Assembly: GCA_963664715.2 (NCBI GenBank)
Contig: CAXXUY010000008.1
Location: 1 to 64,000 of the forward strand
Source: JAPOXR01 sp963664715
GTDB taxonomy: Bacteria > Pseudomonadota > Alphaproteobacteria > Rhodobacterales > Rhodobacteraceae
Length of the DNA stretch: 64,000 bases
Direction of reading: 5' to 3'
Part shown: in pieces, positions 53,967 through 64,000 of the stretch
Numbering within the stretch: position 1 is the stretch's first letter
Layout of the letters: each line of letters begins with the position of its first letter
Translations under genes and position numbers: made by a program
The notes under the pieces: model-generated
Told to the model about the DNA's origin: nothing
The model's input: only the letters and a program-made list of their open reading frames with translations
Databases searched by the model: none

Positions 53967-56779
53967 CTAGTCCTCTTCAGCCTGTGCGTGACGAGTGAGA
54001 ATATCCTTGATATCGCCGGGGTCTCTGGACACATCCCAGGTCCAGTGGCCAAAGCCGTTGTGCCCGTTGACAGCGTTTACCCACTCGTCAAGGAACCGCC
54101 GCTTGGTCTGGTCTTGCTCGCTATCCTGACCCTTGGTCTCCAAGACCAGATACCCTCCGGAATTGAGTCCGATGATAAAGTCAGGGCGATACTTCCGCAC
54201 CACGCCCCGATGGACGTAGAACACTTCGAAGCCAAGGTGATCATTCTTGACCCAGGCATTGACTGCCGGGTTGTGATCTAGTTCGAAGGCTTCAGAGGCC
54301 TCCCACGTGCTATCGTAGACACAGAAATTGATATGGCTGCGTGTGGTGTAGCCACAGGGCTTGCCGGTGTACCAAGTTCGCATGTCGCTGGTTGACCGGA
54401 TCGGGCGATCCCGGTCGAAGACGGGCTCCAGCTTCTGCGTATTGTTGAAACGGATCGCCTCCCAAATGTGCTGCACCACTTTGGTCATGTTGAGCGTGAT
54501 AATGAGACGGCGTTTTAGTTCGTCCTGATTGAACAGGAGCGGAGTTATGGTGATTCTGTCCGAATGGATGAATTGCTCGATTAAGAGGACCAGTTGGGCC
54601 AACAGAAACTCCTTGCTGGCCTGCCAATCCTTTTGCATCTGGTCAAAAACGTCGCGAGCTGTCTCAAAAATGATCCGCTGCGTTCGGAATTTCTGCGCCA
54701 AGCGCTCCAGGTCAATGGCAGCGGTCTTTGTCACGTCTGGCTTACCCTCGACGATAGGAGCAAGCTGGGCAATTTTTGCTGTCTGGCTGGCGTTGAGTTC
54801 CAGTGTATTCACCTTCTGCCAGTCTAGAGATAGGCGCGGGCGGTACACGTGGTCGATCCGTATGACGTTCGGCCAACTGATCTGAAAGGGGGCCTTATGC
54901 GAGATCGGTTCAATTGCAGTCTTCGGCTTCGGCGGGTGGGGGATAACGCCTTCCTCAGATTCGTGGGGCAGGAAGGTGAAGGGTACACCGAAGATGTTCA
55001 CATACTCCGCCTCGAACAGGCCGGTCTTGGGATTGACCTCATAAGAGGTACGGCGCAGTCCGCGTCCGACCACCTGCTCGCAGAGAAGCTGGCTGGTGAA
55101 TGCGCGCAAGCCCATTATGTGGGTGACAGTCTTGGCATCCCAACCCTCGGACAGCATCCCGACGGAAATCACGCTTTGTATCTGCTCGCCGGGTTTTCCA
55201 GGTTGGCCCACGGTGTCCACCTGCAAGCGCAGTAGCTCGGCTTGCTGCTTCTTAGTCAGCTTGCGTATGGGACCGTCGTCTACCTGTATGCCGGTCTGCT
55301 CATCCTTGCCGATCTTGGCGATCGGTTCCTCGGCGGCCTCGGCCTCTTCCAGCACCTTGGAATCGATATGCAGGATCCGGTCGGGGTCGCATAGCTCTTT
55401 AATGCGTACCCTGTTGCGGTCGAAGGCATACTTAATACGGGCAGCCGTCTCGGTTCGGTTGGCGACAGTGATCATTACCGGCGGGGTCTCAAATCTGCGA
55501 GCCTGCCACGTCCGAGCGGTTTCGAGCCAGTCATAACCCAGAAGGTAGTAGCCGTTGATCACAAGGTCTGGTAGGGGATCCTCGGGTCCGGCCTTCCGGT
55601 TCAGGTCGTCCTTCACTTCGGCATCGTTGTAGATGTGATACAGGCGGGACTTGTACGTCTTGGCGTCTGGCACGGCGTCGTCGCGAATCACGACACGCGG
55701 CGTCTTGACCAAGCCAGCTTCAATCGCGTCGTTAAGTCCGAAATCGCTCACGATCCAACCGAACAGCGCTTCCTCGGAACTCTTCTTGCCTGAGGGAGCA
55801 AAAGGAGTGGCGGAAAAGTCGTAGCAGGTCAGAACACCGCGTGCCTTGTTGATCCTGTCGAGGCCACCCACCCATTTGGTCGCTTCCTCGAACTCGTCTC
55901 TGGTGACACCCTTGACCTTGGATTCAGCAGGGACGCGCCAAGCGTGATGGGCCTCGTCATTAATGACCAGTATGTTGCGGGCCGTTGCAATTTCCCCGAG
56001 AACCTCCCGTACATAGGCTACGTCGCTCTTAGCTCCTCGCTTATCGACACTGCGTTTCCTAGCGAGCTTTTCGGCGGTGTCCCAGTTAAGTGCGTGCCAA
56101 TTGCGGATGACGATTCTGCCTTGCCGGAGCTTATCGAACATGGACGATGGTACGATGCGGAAGGTTTCATAGTAATTCTCCGGGCTGGACGGCTCAAGGA
56201 CCGCCAGACGGTTCTTGACCGTTAGGCCAGGGCGATGACCAAGATGTTCTTGGCGAAGCGGATATCCTGCGGGTAGGTGACCTTGTTGAGAATGTGCCAG
56301 GCGATAACCATGGCCATGACAATGGTCTTGCCTGAGCCGGTCGCCATCTTGGCGCAAAGACGATCGAACGCGCCGCCATCGGACGGAATTGCGATGCCAA
56401 CCTTATCGGTGTGCGGAGCCTCGGCCAGCCAGATTAGCGTCTCCACGGCTTCAAGCTGGCAGAAGAAGAAGCGCCGGGCCTCGAACTCTTCTGGATTCGT
56501 CCAGTGCTCAAGTAGACGCCTAGTGATGCCGGATACGTTCCGATACCCTTTCTCGCGCCACGCCCGCACGCGGGGGCGGACTTGGTTGACGAGGGGAATC
56601 TCGAGGAAGGTGCCGGGGTCGTCGAAGGACTGGGAGCCTTCCGAGGCGACAACGTAACCGGCGGGACGCCGGCCCTCCGTAAGTGAAAAGGTACGGCTTT
56701 CGCGGTTGTAACTCCAGTACTTCGCAGGTTCCTCGTAGGGCGAGTTAATGATTAGGCGGTCTATGGTGCTGCGTTCCAT
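53967..56779 (-). pseudogene. Type III restriction enzyme Res subunit, frameshifted
   Basis: ATG 56779 overlaps the mod stop by 1 nt. The first frame ends at 56222 with FAKNILVIALA, and the second becomes family-like from GLTVKNRLAVLEPSSP. Inserting one base in CCTGGCC near 56222-56232 restores ILVIAPGLTVKN, so a single-base deletion is inferred; the restored protein has 937 residues. Helicase motifs are present: Walker A ATGSGKT, motif II INDEAHHA, SATP in YDFSATPFAP and VI in QVVGRGLRR. The C-terminal PD-(D/E)xK nuclease appears as YRPDFIIGL and LVLETKGQDSE. Sequencing error cannot be excluded. Its product would be a truncated helicase. Confidence 0.8.
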
Positions 56780-58367
56780 CAGTCGAGCCCTATCACTTTA
56801 AGGCTTTCGATACCTCGGTCATCGATGATCTTGACGGCCGCGCGGCGGTGCTCACCCGGCTCGAAGGGAAGAGAGTCGGTCCCGCGATAGGCATGGATGA
56901 GTTCGTCGTCGATCTCGACCTTAAGGGTCCTGGCTAGCTTTGCCCAACCTTCGCTGGCACTGGCCATGGGAAAGAAGACCTGTCGGGGGAATAGGCTCCG
57001 CCCATCATAGTCGGGATCTAGCATCCACATGGCAATCTTGTCTTCGCCGCCGGATTCAACCCCGCCGGTCTTGGTGTTGTAGTAGTCGAAGCCTTGGACC
57101 GACAAGCGGTATTTGTTATCGTCCTCACCCCCCGCGATCTTTTCAAGTTTCACGTCAGGCTGACCGATTAGCCAAAAGCTCTCGTTGCTCGCCCGTTTTT
57201 TCTTGAGATCCTCGGTCAGAAGGTCGGCATTCATTTGTGCCTTCAATAGCGTAACGCCCGGCCAGTTGGTCTCATCGATATCCTTTGCCGCCTCAGGATC
57301 GAACTGGAAGGCCGCAAACACGATCATCTTGGGTCTAGGGACGAGAGACTGGGCTTCCTCGATTGCCAGTGCAACCTGACGCTGCTCCATCGGCGCATGT
57401 TCCGGACCGAAGGAAATCACCGTGCGCTCAGGCATCTGGGCCGTTGCTTCTATTCCGATGACCTCATCAACGTCGCCGGGGCGGGTCTCACCTTCGGCCT
57501 GAAGCCAGCGAGTACCGGCGAGCGGTTCCAAGCGCGAGAACTTGATCCGCTGTCCCGCCTTGCCACGGATGCCAGTCTTGAACAGTTCGTACCTCCAGTC
57601 ATCTTGGCGCTGTGTCTCGCCGGTGCGTACTACAGCCCCGTCGGCAGGCGCCACGTCGGTCTCCTCAATGTCACCAATGGGCTTTACCGTAGGAGCGGGC
57701 ACTGCCTCCACCGTAAAAGGTCCTGTAACCCGGACCCGTGTCCGGTCCCTTATCGGATCATCGTAGAGAACTTCTTGCTGCGCGGGTTCGTTGTTGGCAA
57801 TTGAACCGAGTGTAATGTGTGGAACTACGCGGCAATTGAACCCGCTACTAACTCCCTCTTCTGGGTGAGCTAGCTCGTAATAGTCGTAGGTCGCAGTCAT
57901 AATTCGCTGCTTTGCGACCGCGACAGCAATGCGTGAGGTATCACAAGTGATCCACCGGCGACCCCATTGTTCCGAGACATTGGCAGTAGTACCTGACCCA
58001 CAAGTCGGGTCCAGAATTAAGTCACCTGGATCAGTTGTCATTAGTATACATCGTTCCACAATTTTGGTTGCCGTCTGTACGGCATAAACTTTTCCCGTTG
58101 CTCCCTGTGTATCCGCCCACTGATTGGTTATCTGCATGACAGGGTAATCATTTGCGTAAAACACATAATTTGGTGTAGTTCCTTGACATCTAATCCGGCC
58201 GGCAGAAACAAGTACTTTCATTCCTTCTGGAGTAGTCTTCCAACTATTTCGCCCCGGTGGAAAATACCTTTCCCCATCCATTTCGAATTCGTAGTGACAA
58301 CTCGCTGTGTATCCAGATGCCAACAGATCAGTGAGTCTATAGGCACGGGCGCCAGAGGGTAGGCTAG
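56779..58367 (-). pseudogene. Type III methyltransferase Mod, 3' part (disrupted)
   Basis: This is the C-terminal part of Mod, from SLPSGARAYRLTDLLASGY to the stop at 56779. It contains the S-adenosylmethionine-binding motif ILDPTCGSGTTANV and the C-terminal target-recognition region. An IS1182 element begins at 58368. Removing the IS and one CTAG (1,667 nt) joins ELSDPT to SLPSGARAY in frame with 60031-61001, giving an 851-residue Mod. This part lacks DPPY, so it cannot methylate DNA alone. The stop overlaps the res start by 1 nt. Confidence 0.88.
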
Positions 58368-60030
58368 GAGCCTGTCGGATTTGGCCATGGATTTGCAGTG
58401 ATTTCCTGTCCTTTTCCACAAGATATGGTAGTATCGGGCAGTGAATGAACAGTCTGGAGGATGATGTTGTGTCGATCAGGTTCCAGAGGGCCAATCGTGA
58501 CGAGGTCTGGCTGTTGCCACCTTCGATCCAGGAGTGGCTGCCGGACGATCACCTGGCCCGCTTTGTCGTCGAGATCGTCGAATCCCTGGATCTGGACAAG
58601 ATCACCGGCGTCTACCGGCATGGCGGCAAGCCAGCCTATTGCCCGGTGATGATGACGGCGCTGCTGTTTTACGGCTATTCAACCGGCGTGCATTCGAGCC
58701 GCAAGCTGGAAGCGGCGACGCATGACTCGGTTGCGGTGCGCTATGTCACCGGCAATCTTCATCCCGACCATGACACCATTGCCCGTTTCCGCAAGCGCCA
58801 CCTGCCTGCCCTGCAGGAGCTGTTTGTCCAGGTGCTGTCGATTGCCGGCACCATGGGCATGCTGAAGCTTGGCCATGTCAGCCTCGATGGCACCAAGGTG
58901 AAGGCCAATGCCAGCCGCCACCGGGCGATGAGCCATTTGCATATGGAGCGCATCGAGGCGCAGCTGAAGGCGCAGGTCGCCCGGCTGCTGGAACTGGCCG
59001 AGGCGGCGGACGAGCAGGAGTGCGCTCTCGACATTCCCGAGGAACTCGGGCGCCGGCAAGAGCGCCTGGCGAAGATCGCCGAGGCCAGGAAGGAGATCGA
59101 GGCCCGCGCCGCGGCCCGCCATGCAGCCGAACAGGCGGCATACGAGGAGAAGATGCAAGAGCGGCGCCAGAAGGAACGGGAACGGGGAGGCAAGCTCGGC
59201 GGCAGGCCGCCGAAGCCGCCGGTGCCGGGCCCCCGCCCCAGGGACCAGATCAGTTTCACCGACCCGGATTCGCGGATCATGCCGTCATCCGGAGGCTTCG
59301 AGCAGGCTTACAACGCCCAGGCATCGGTGGACCATGGCAGCCACCTCATTGTCCATGCCCATGTCAGCCAGAGACCGAATGATGTCGACGAGATGGCACC
59401 GGCGCTTGCCGCGCTCGAGGATGTCGGCAGCCCGGCTGGCATCGTCGCCGATACCGGGTATTTCAGCCGCGCCAATGTTGAATTGTGCGACGATCGGGGC
59501 ATCGAGCCCCTGATTGCTTCCGGCCGGCAGCACCACAACCGTCCACTCCGGGAGAGAAGGGTGCCGGTGACAGAGCCTCCTGCCGATGCCGATGCGGTTG
59601 AGCGGATGAAGCACCGGATGGGCTCTGCCGAAGGGGAGCGGATCTACGCGAAGCGCAAGGCCGCCGTCGAGCCGGTCTTCGGAATCATCAAGAGGGTCAT
59701 GGGCTTTGACCAGTTCAGCCTGCGCGGCATCGAGGCTGTTCAGGGCGAGTGGAGCCTGGTCTGCACGTCATGGAACCTGAAGCGCATGCACCGGCTGCTG
59801 TTGGGCGGACATTCGGCGGCATGAAGGGCAAAGGAGCATGGCTTGAGAACAGGAATTTAGCCGAATTCGACCGGAATTGCAGCCCTGGCAGGCAGAATTG
59901 TCGGCAAGGCTGGCCGCCGAGGTGGGTCCGGGCGCCGGTCACCGGTGAAATTCGACCCGGAGCCGATGAAGATGTGCAGGCATTCAGACGCCATGGACAC
60001 CGCTTTCAATGCCGGTATTTCGACAGGCTC
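58368..60030 (+). mobile_element. IS1182 family element, copy 1
   Basis: A 1,663-bp insertion sequence inside mod, starting GAGCCTGTCGGATTTGGCC and ending CGACAGGCTC, so the tips are inverted repeats of at least 10 bp. CTAG lies on each side (58364-58367 and 60031-60034) as the duplicated target. Encodes one transposase. Its twin of identical length is at 61035-62697. Confidence 0.88.
58469..59824 (+). CDS. IS1182 transposase, copy 1
   Basis: A 451-residue DDE transposase starting with GTG 58469 preceded by GGAGG at 8 nt; ATG 58445 is an unlikely alternative. Catalytic elements are Asp in HVSLDGTKVKANAS, Asp in IVADTGYFSRAN and Glu in AAVEPVFGIIKRVM. Between the first two lies the long charged insertion typical of IS1182 (KEIEARAAARHAAEQAAYEE). 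It differs from copy 2 by a few substitutions (for example Gly versus Arg in SIAGTMG). Nothing suggests inactivity. Confidence 0.9.
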   Translation: MSIRFQRANRDEVWLLPPSIQEWLPDDHLARFVVEIVESLDLDKITGVYRHGGKPAYCPVMMTALLFYGYSTGVHSSRKLEAATHDSVAVRYVTGNLHPDHDTIARFRKRHLPALQELFVQVLSIAGTMGMLKLGHVSLDGTKVKANASRHRAMSHLHMERIEAQLKAQVARLLELAEAADEQECALDIPEELGRRQERLAKIAEARKEIEARAAARHAAEQAAYEEKMQERRQKERERGGKLGGRPPKPPVPGPRPRDQISFTDPDSRIMPSSGGFEQAYNAQASVDHGSHLIVHAHVSQRPNDVDEMAPALAALEDVGSPAGIVADTGYFSRANVELCDDRGIEPLIASGRQHHNRPLRERRVPVTEPPADADAVERMKHRMGSAEGERIYAKRKAAVEPVFGIIKRVMGFDQFSLRGIEAVQGEWSLVCTSWNLKRMHRLLLGGHSAA

Positions 60031-61001
60031 CTAGTTGGATCGCTAAGCTCCTGTTCGGTCATCTTCCGATATGTACCGTCGGGAAGCTCGACGTTTGTGA
60101 ATGGCGTATTCCGGCCTATTCCACGGGACCGAAATAGCCTTCTGAATTTAATCTTGCTCTTATCCTTAGCATACCAAATCAAATAGTCTGAAATATTGGG
60201 AAGATGGGCAGCATTAAGTGGAATTTTTGTTCGGAACGAGATTACTGACATAAAATTCTCGGGTCCGAATATTTCCCCCATTATGTTTTGAACAAGACCC
60301 AAATTCTCGTCGCTTATTTGAACGAAGCAACTTCCGCTTTGGTGCAGCAGTTCACGCGCAAGAAGAAGCCGGTCGCGCAGGTAGGAAAGATAAGAGTGGA
60401 CGCCAAACTCCCAAGTATCGCGAAACGCCCTGATCATCTCTGGTTCCGCGGTCAAATCATCGTCCTTGTCAGACGCTGCGACATTGACCTTATTTGTAAA
60501 TGGTTGGAAATTTGATCTATATTTTATTCCGTAGGGTGGATCGATGTACACCATCTGGACCTTGCCGGCGAAGCCCTCCTTTTCAAGTAAGCTATTCATG
60601 ACGAGAAGGCTATCGCCTGCGATTAGTCGGTTGGTCCAGTTGTGCTTGTGTTTGTAGAATTCGATTGCTTCGCGGATCGGTGGGTTCTCTTCCGGTGTCG
60701 CAAACAACGATAGTTGTGGATCCGCCCCGTTGCGCTTTCTCACGGCTTCTATGATGCTTCGTGGATCGATGCGTTCGTGAAGGTGCAGGGAGAGTGTGGG
60801 GACTTCGAAAGACGTGTGCTCTGCCCTGCCAGCCCAAACAAGCTGCGGATCTAGGTGCGGATCGTGAGTATAGCGCTTTCGCCCCCCTTCTCGGTCCGTC
60901 TCTGGCGTGACCAGGCCGACAGGTGGATTGTTCACACGTTCCTTGTCACCATGTGCGTATGTCTCGATTTCGCGCCAAGCCCTCTTGCCTCTCTTGGCCA
61001 T
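60031..61001 (-). pseudogene. Type III methyltransferase Mod, 5' part (disrupted)
   Basis: The N-terminal part of Mod from ATG 61001 (MAKRGKRAWREIETYAHG), with GGGGGAC as ribosome-binding site. The N6-adenine methyltransferase motif IV is VYIDPPYGIKYRSNF, followed by YLRDRLLLARELLHQSGSCF. It ends at ELSDPT where copy 1 of IS1182 is inserted. It lacks the SAM-binding motif, which is in the 3' part. A second IS1182 copy lies 33 bp upstream and probably separates it from its promoter. Confidence 0.88.
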
Positions 61002-61034
61002 GGTGTCCCCCAAACGCCGTTTGTTCCGTTCTAG

Positions 61035-62697
61035 GAGCCTGTCGGATTTGGCCATGGATTTGCAGTGATTTCCTGTCCTTTTCCACAAGATATGGTAGTA
61101 TCGGGCAGTGAATGAACAGTCCGGAGGATGATGTTGTGTCGATCAGGTTCCAGAGGGCCAATCGTGACGAGGTCTGGCTGTTGCCACCTTCGATCCAGGA
61201 GTGGCTGCCGGACGATCACCTGGCCCGCTTTGTCGTCGAGATCGTCGAATCCCTTGATCTGGACAAGATCACCGGCGTCTACCGGCATGGCGGCAAGCCG
61301 GCCTATTGCCCGGTGATGATGACGGCGCTGCTGTTTTACGGCTATTCAACCGGCGTGCATTCGAGCCGCAAGCTGGAAGCGGCGACGCATGACTCGGTTG
61401 CGGTGCGCTATGTCACCGGCAATCTGCATCCCGACCATGACACCATTGCCCGTTTCCGCAAGCGCCACCTGCCTGCCCTGCAGGAGCTGTTTGTCCAGGT
61501 GCTGTCGATTGCCCGCACCATGGGCATGCTGAAGCTTGGCCATGTCAGCCTCGATGGCACCAAGGTGAAGGCCAATGCCAGCCGCCACCGGGCGATGAGC
61601 CATTTGCATATGGAGCGCATCGAGGCGCAGCTGAAGGCGCAGGTCGCCCGGCTGCTGGAACTGGCCGAGGCGGCGGACGAGCAGGAGTGCGCTCTCGACA
61701 TTCCCGAGGAATTCGGGCGCCGGCAAGAGCGCCTGGCGAAGATCGCCGAGGCCAGGAAGGAGATCGAGGCCCGCGCTGCGGCCCGCCATGCAGCCGAACA
61801 GGCGGCATACGAGGAGAAGATGCAAGAGCGGCGCCAGAAGGAACGGGAACGGGGAGGCAAGCTCGGCGGCAGGCCGCCGAAGCCGCCGGTGCCGGGCCCC
61901 CGCCCCAGGGACCAGATCAGTTTCACCGACCCGGATTCGCGGATCATGCCGTCATCAGGAGGCTTCGAGCAGGCTTACAACGCCCAGGCATCGGTGGACC
62001 ATGGCAGCCACCTCATTGTCCATGCCCATGTCAGCCAGAGACCGAATGATGTCGGCGAGATGGCACCGGCGCTTGCCGCGCTCGAGGATGTCGGCAGCCC
62101 GGCTGGCATCGTCGCCGATACCGGGTATTTCAGCCGCGCCAATGTTGAATTGTGCGACGATCGGGGCATCGAGCCCCTGATTGCTTCCGGCCGGCAGCAC
62201 CACAACCGTCCACTCCGGGAGAGAAGGGTGCCGGTGACAGAGCCTCCTGCCGATGCCGATGCGGTTGAGCGGATGAAGCACCGGATGGGCTCTGCCGAAG
62301 GGGAGCGGATCTACGCGAAGCGCAAGGCCGCCGTCGAGCCGGTCTTCGGAATCATCAAGAGGGTCATGGGCTTTGACCAGTTCAGCCTGCGCGGCATCGA
62401 GGCTGTTCAGGGCGAGTGGAGCCTGGTCTGCACGTCATGGAACCTGAAGCGCATGCACCGGCTGCTGTTGGGCGGACATGCGGCGGCATGAAGGGCAAAG
62501 GAACATGGCTTGAGAACAGGAACTTAGCCGAATTCGGCCGGAATTGCAGCCCTGGCAGGCAGAATTGTCGGCAAGGCTGGCCGCCGAGGTGGGTCCGGGC
62601 GCCGGTCACCGGTGAAATTCGACCCGGAGCCGATGAAGATGTGCAGGCATTCAGACGCCATGGACACCGCTTTCAATGCCGGTATTTCGACAGGCTC
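61035..62697 (+). mobile_element. IS1182 family element, copy 2
   Basis: A 1,663-bp element nearly identical to copy 1 and in the same orientation, with the same GAGCCTGTCG tips and flanking CTAG (61031-61034 and 62698-62701). It sits 33 bp upstream of the mod start codon, on the opposite strand to mod. Confidence 0.88.
61136..62491 (+). CDS. IS1182 transposase, copy 2
   Basis: A 451-residue transposase from GTG 61136 after GGAGG, differing from copy 1 at a handful of residues (ARTMGM for AGTMGM, EEFGRR for EELGRR, NDVGEM for NDVDEM, GGHAAA for GGHSAA). The DDE residues are unchanged. Near-identity indicates recent movement within this genome. Confidence 0.9.
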   Translation: MSIRFQRANRDEVWLLPPSIQEWLPDDHLARFVVEIVESLDLDKITGVYRHGGKPAYCPVMMTALLFYGYSTGVHSSRKLEAATHDSVAVRYVTGNLHPDHDTIARFRKRHLPALQELFVQVLSIARTMGMLKLGHVSLDGTKVKANASRHRAMSHLHMERIEAQLKAQVARLLELAEAADEQECALDIPEEFGRRQERLAKIAEARKEIEARAAARHAAEQAAYEEKMQERRQKERERGGKLGGRPPKPPVPGPRPRDQISFTDPDSRIMPSSGGFEQAYNAQASVDHGSHLIVHAHVSQRPNDVGEMAPALAALEDVGSPAGIVADTGYFSRANVELCDDRGIEPLIASGRQHHNRPLRERRVPVTEPPADADAVERMKHRMGSAEGERIYAKRKAAVEPVFGIIKRVMGFDQFSLRGIEAVQGEWSLVCTSWNLKRMHRLLLGGHAAA

Positions 62698-62701
62698 CTA
62701 G

Positions 62702-63318
62702 GATACAACCCGCACCTACGCAATGACGGGCTGCTTGCTGACAATGATATGCCAAGCGGTCTGAAGCTGTTCCAAGTCAGCCTCTCTGCGTCGAGAAGGT
62801 CCTGTTTCGCTGTCCTCTCTCTGGTGGGTAGTGAGGCGGCCTCGCGCGACCGTTTCTCACGCCGTGACGCTTCGTCCTGCGACTCACTGTGGGGGGCGCC
62901 CAAGATCGGGAGGGGTGGTGTTGAGTTGCAGGTTGTTTTGACGGGGAGCAGGCGATCTGTTTCGGATTGGATCGGCGTCTGACCGTCTGGAGACCGGAAC
63001 AGTCCGCAACGTCTGATTTCTCTTTCCCGGCAGCCTTGTGGCAGTTCTTCCTTTCCGGGAGTTTGCGGCAGGGTTCCTTCCGGTCGCATCACGGATGGCG
63101 CCGCCGGTGTTGCAGGATTGTTGATTTCCGGGAATGATTCACCTGGACGAGGTGGTTGATTACGGCTGCGGGGGCGTTCCGCCTTGGGCAGGCGTTGGCG
63201 CTCTGCGAGCGATTGCTGATGATCCCGGACCGCTTGGTTTCGAGCTCATGACGACGACGACGAAGTATGCTGCGCTGGCGCGACACCGAACTGGCGTCGG
63301 CCGCCTCGTTCGGGGGGA
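62702..63318. other. Intergenic stretch with no supported gene
   Basis: About 620 nt between IS1182 copy 2 and the last gene. It was presumably next to the mod promoter before insertion. Frames on both strands are low-complexity or Arg-rich and no family was recognised. Confidence 0.4.
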
Positions 63319-63894
63319 CTACGGAATTTCAGCGTGATCGAACTCTACGTCACTTCTGCCGCTGCCTTCGCAAGTGCTGGAACCAGACGCGTCGCAAGGG
63401 CGTTGCACGAGCACTAGGCCGCATGGACTTACAGACAGAATACCTGACCAACAATCGGACGGAATGGGACCAAGATGAGCAGCTTCGATTTGCGGCATCA
63501 GACGATGGCTGTGGCAGTTGGTGTCCTTCCACCTCTGCACGAGCTCTGCAGGGGGAATTAGGTCAGCGCGAACAGCCGCTCGATCAATCTCGATCCAAAT
63601 TGCCGCGCCCCAAGAATCTCGGAAAGGCACGAACTCGGTCCAGTTGCTCATCGGATAGGAAGCGCTGTAGGTCTCGGGGTCGAAATCGGTGAAGTCAAAG
63701 AGACTGACGCCTCCCAATGTGCGAACATATGGAAAGTAGTCTGGACCCATCCTGGTGCCCCAGCGTTCAGCATCCGGAATCGGTGGGTTAGGCAGTAGCT
63801 CCTGATCGCGAACGATCGAATCGAAGCGCTGAGGCGAGGTCGTATGCCAAAGTCCACCATGCAGGGCAGCCAAGACGTCTTCTCGGAATGCCAC
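63319..63894 (-). CDS. Uncharacterised protein with possible ADP-ribosyltransferase-like fold
   Basis: A 191-residue protein from GTG 63894, chosen because GGAG lies 9 nt upstream; TTG 63903 is possible. The N-terminal LWHTTSPQRFDSIVRDQELLP resembles the opening histidine motif of ART-like folds (as in DarT and KptA proteins). Other landmarks are PYVRTLGGVSLFDF, WGAAIWIEIDRAAV and MPQIEAAHLGPIP, whose Glu could be catalytic. The last 40 residues are Cys- and Ser-rich and may result from a frameshift. Family not recognised with certainty. Its neighbours suggest a defence or toxin role. Confidence 0.5.
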   Translation of the reverse strand: MAFREDVLAALHGGLWHTTSPQRFDSIVRDQELLPNPPIPDAERWGTRMGPDYFPYVRTLGGVSLFDFTDFDPETYSASYPMSNWTEFVPFRDSWGAAIWIEIDRAAVRADLIPPAELVQRWKDTNCHSHRLMPQIEAAHLGPIPSDCWSGILSVSPCGLVLVQRPCDASGSSTCEGSGRSDVEFDHAEIP

Positions 63895-64000
63895 GTCATC
63901 CAACTCCAGTCGCAGTCACAACGAGGGAATCGAACCGGGCAGGGAATCATCCCCCAAGAGGCGAAGGGTACAGGAGCATGGTTGCAGAGTGATCTGTGCA

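Noticed and set aside
58364..62701. Composite transposon formed by the two IS1182 copies carrying DNA between them
   Set aside because: Each copy has its own CTAG duplication, and the DNA between them is the native 5' half of mod, which joins in frame to the 3' half.
1..64000. CRISPR arrays, rRNA and tRNA genes
   Set aside because: No regularly spaced direct repeats or tRNA cloverleaf signatures were seen; a GGTTCGAATC near 27246 lies inside the glycohydrolase gene without matching stems.

Overview
The window is about 64 kb of moderately high-GC bacterial chromosome. The gene families (dipeptide-type ABC importer with an MlrC-like peptidase, XylFGH-type importer, IolD, recombinase-in-trio element, DUF6361 protein, IS5 and IS1182 elements) suggest an alphaproteobacterium. 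That is inference from gene content, as no rRNA or tRNA marker was seen. Mobile elements and freshly broken genes are unusually dense, and several breaks can be undone on paper to restore an intact reading frame.

Layout. 83-1839: a broken dual-OB protein gene followed by two overlapping DUF488 genes. 2354-5982 (minus strand): a SAM methyltransferase, a ThDP-dependent acetolactate-synthase-like enzyme and a small YdeI/DUF1801-like protein. 6312-13261 (minus strand): a six-gene operon for a dipeptide/oligopeptide ABC importer plus an M81 (MlrC-like) peptidase. Its genes mostly overlap by 4 nt, and a RpiR-family regulator is divergent at 13460-14350. 15246-25880: one large PLD-helicase-DUF3427 gene split by a 7.5-kb DDE transposon, whose own transposase gene is split by a 3.5-kb recombinase-in-trio (RIT) element. 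26044-32710: an ADP-ribosylglycohydrolase-family protein converging on a XylFGH-type sugar ABC operon with a GH1 glucosidase. 33368-34183: a hotdog-fold acyl-CoA dehydratase. 34527-41233: a type IVb pilus operon pilN-O2-P-Q-R without a visible pilin gene. 41416-43311: iolD. 43620-45214: a small membrane protein and an exported MTA/SAH-nucleosidase-like protein. 46096-61034: a defence-island-like region with an XRE antitoxin stub, a tight three-gene DUF6361-PLD-helicase operon, an IS5 element, and a type III restriction-modification locus. In that locus res carries a frameshift and mod is interrupted by an IS1182 element; a second near-identical IS1182 copy sits about 30 bp upstream of mod. The window ends with an orphan gene of possible ADP-ribosyltransferase type.

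How the genes work together. The metabolic units are self-contained importers with hydrolases: peptides with a metallopeptidase, sugars with a beta-glucosidase. The other theme is genome defence and its decay: the PLD-helicase-DUF3427 gene and the type III R-M system have both been disabled by transposons or a frameshift. The DUF6361-PLD-helicase operon between them is intact and is the best candidate in the window for a poorly described anti-phage or anti-plasmid system. The triple nesting (helicase gene, transposon, RIT) is the clearest structural finding. Both insertions have exactly defined ends (5-bp CGACT duplication; 6-bp TCCACA core), and removing each restores the host reading frame.
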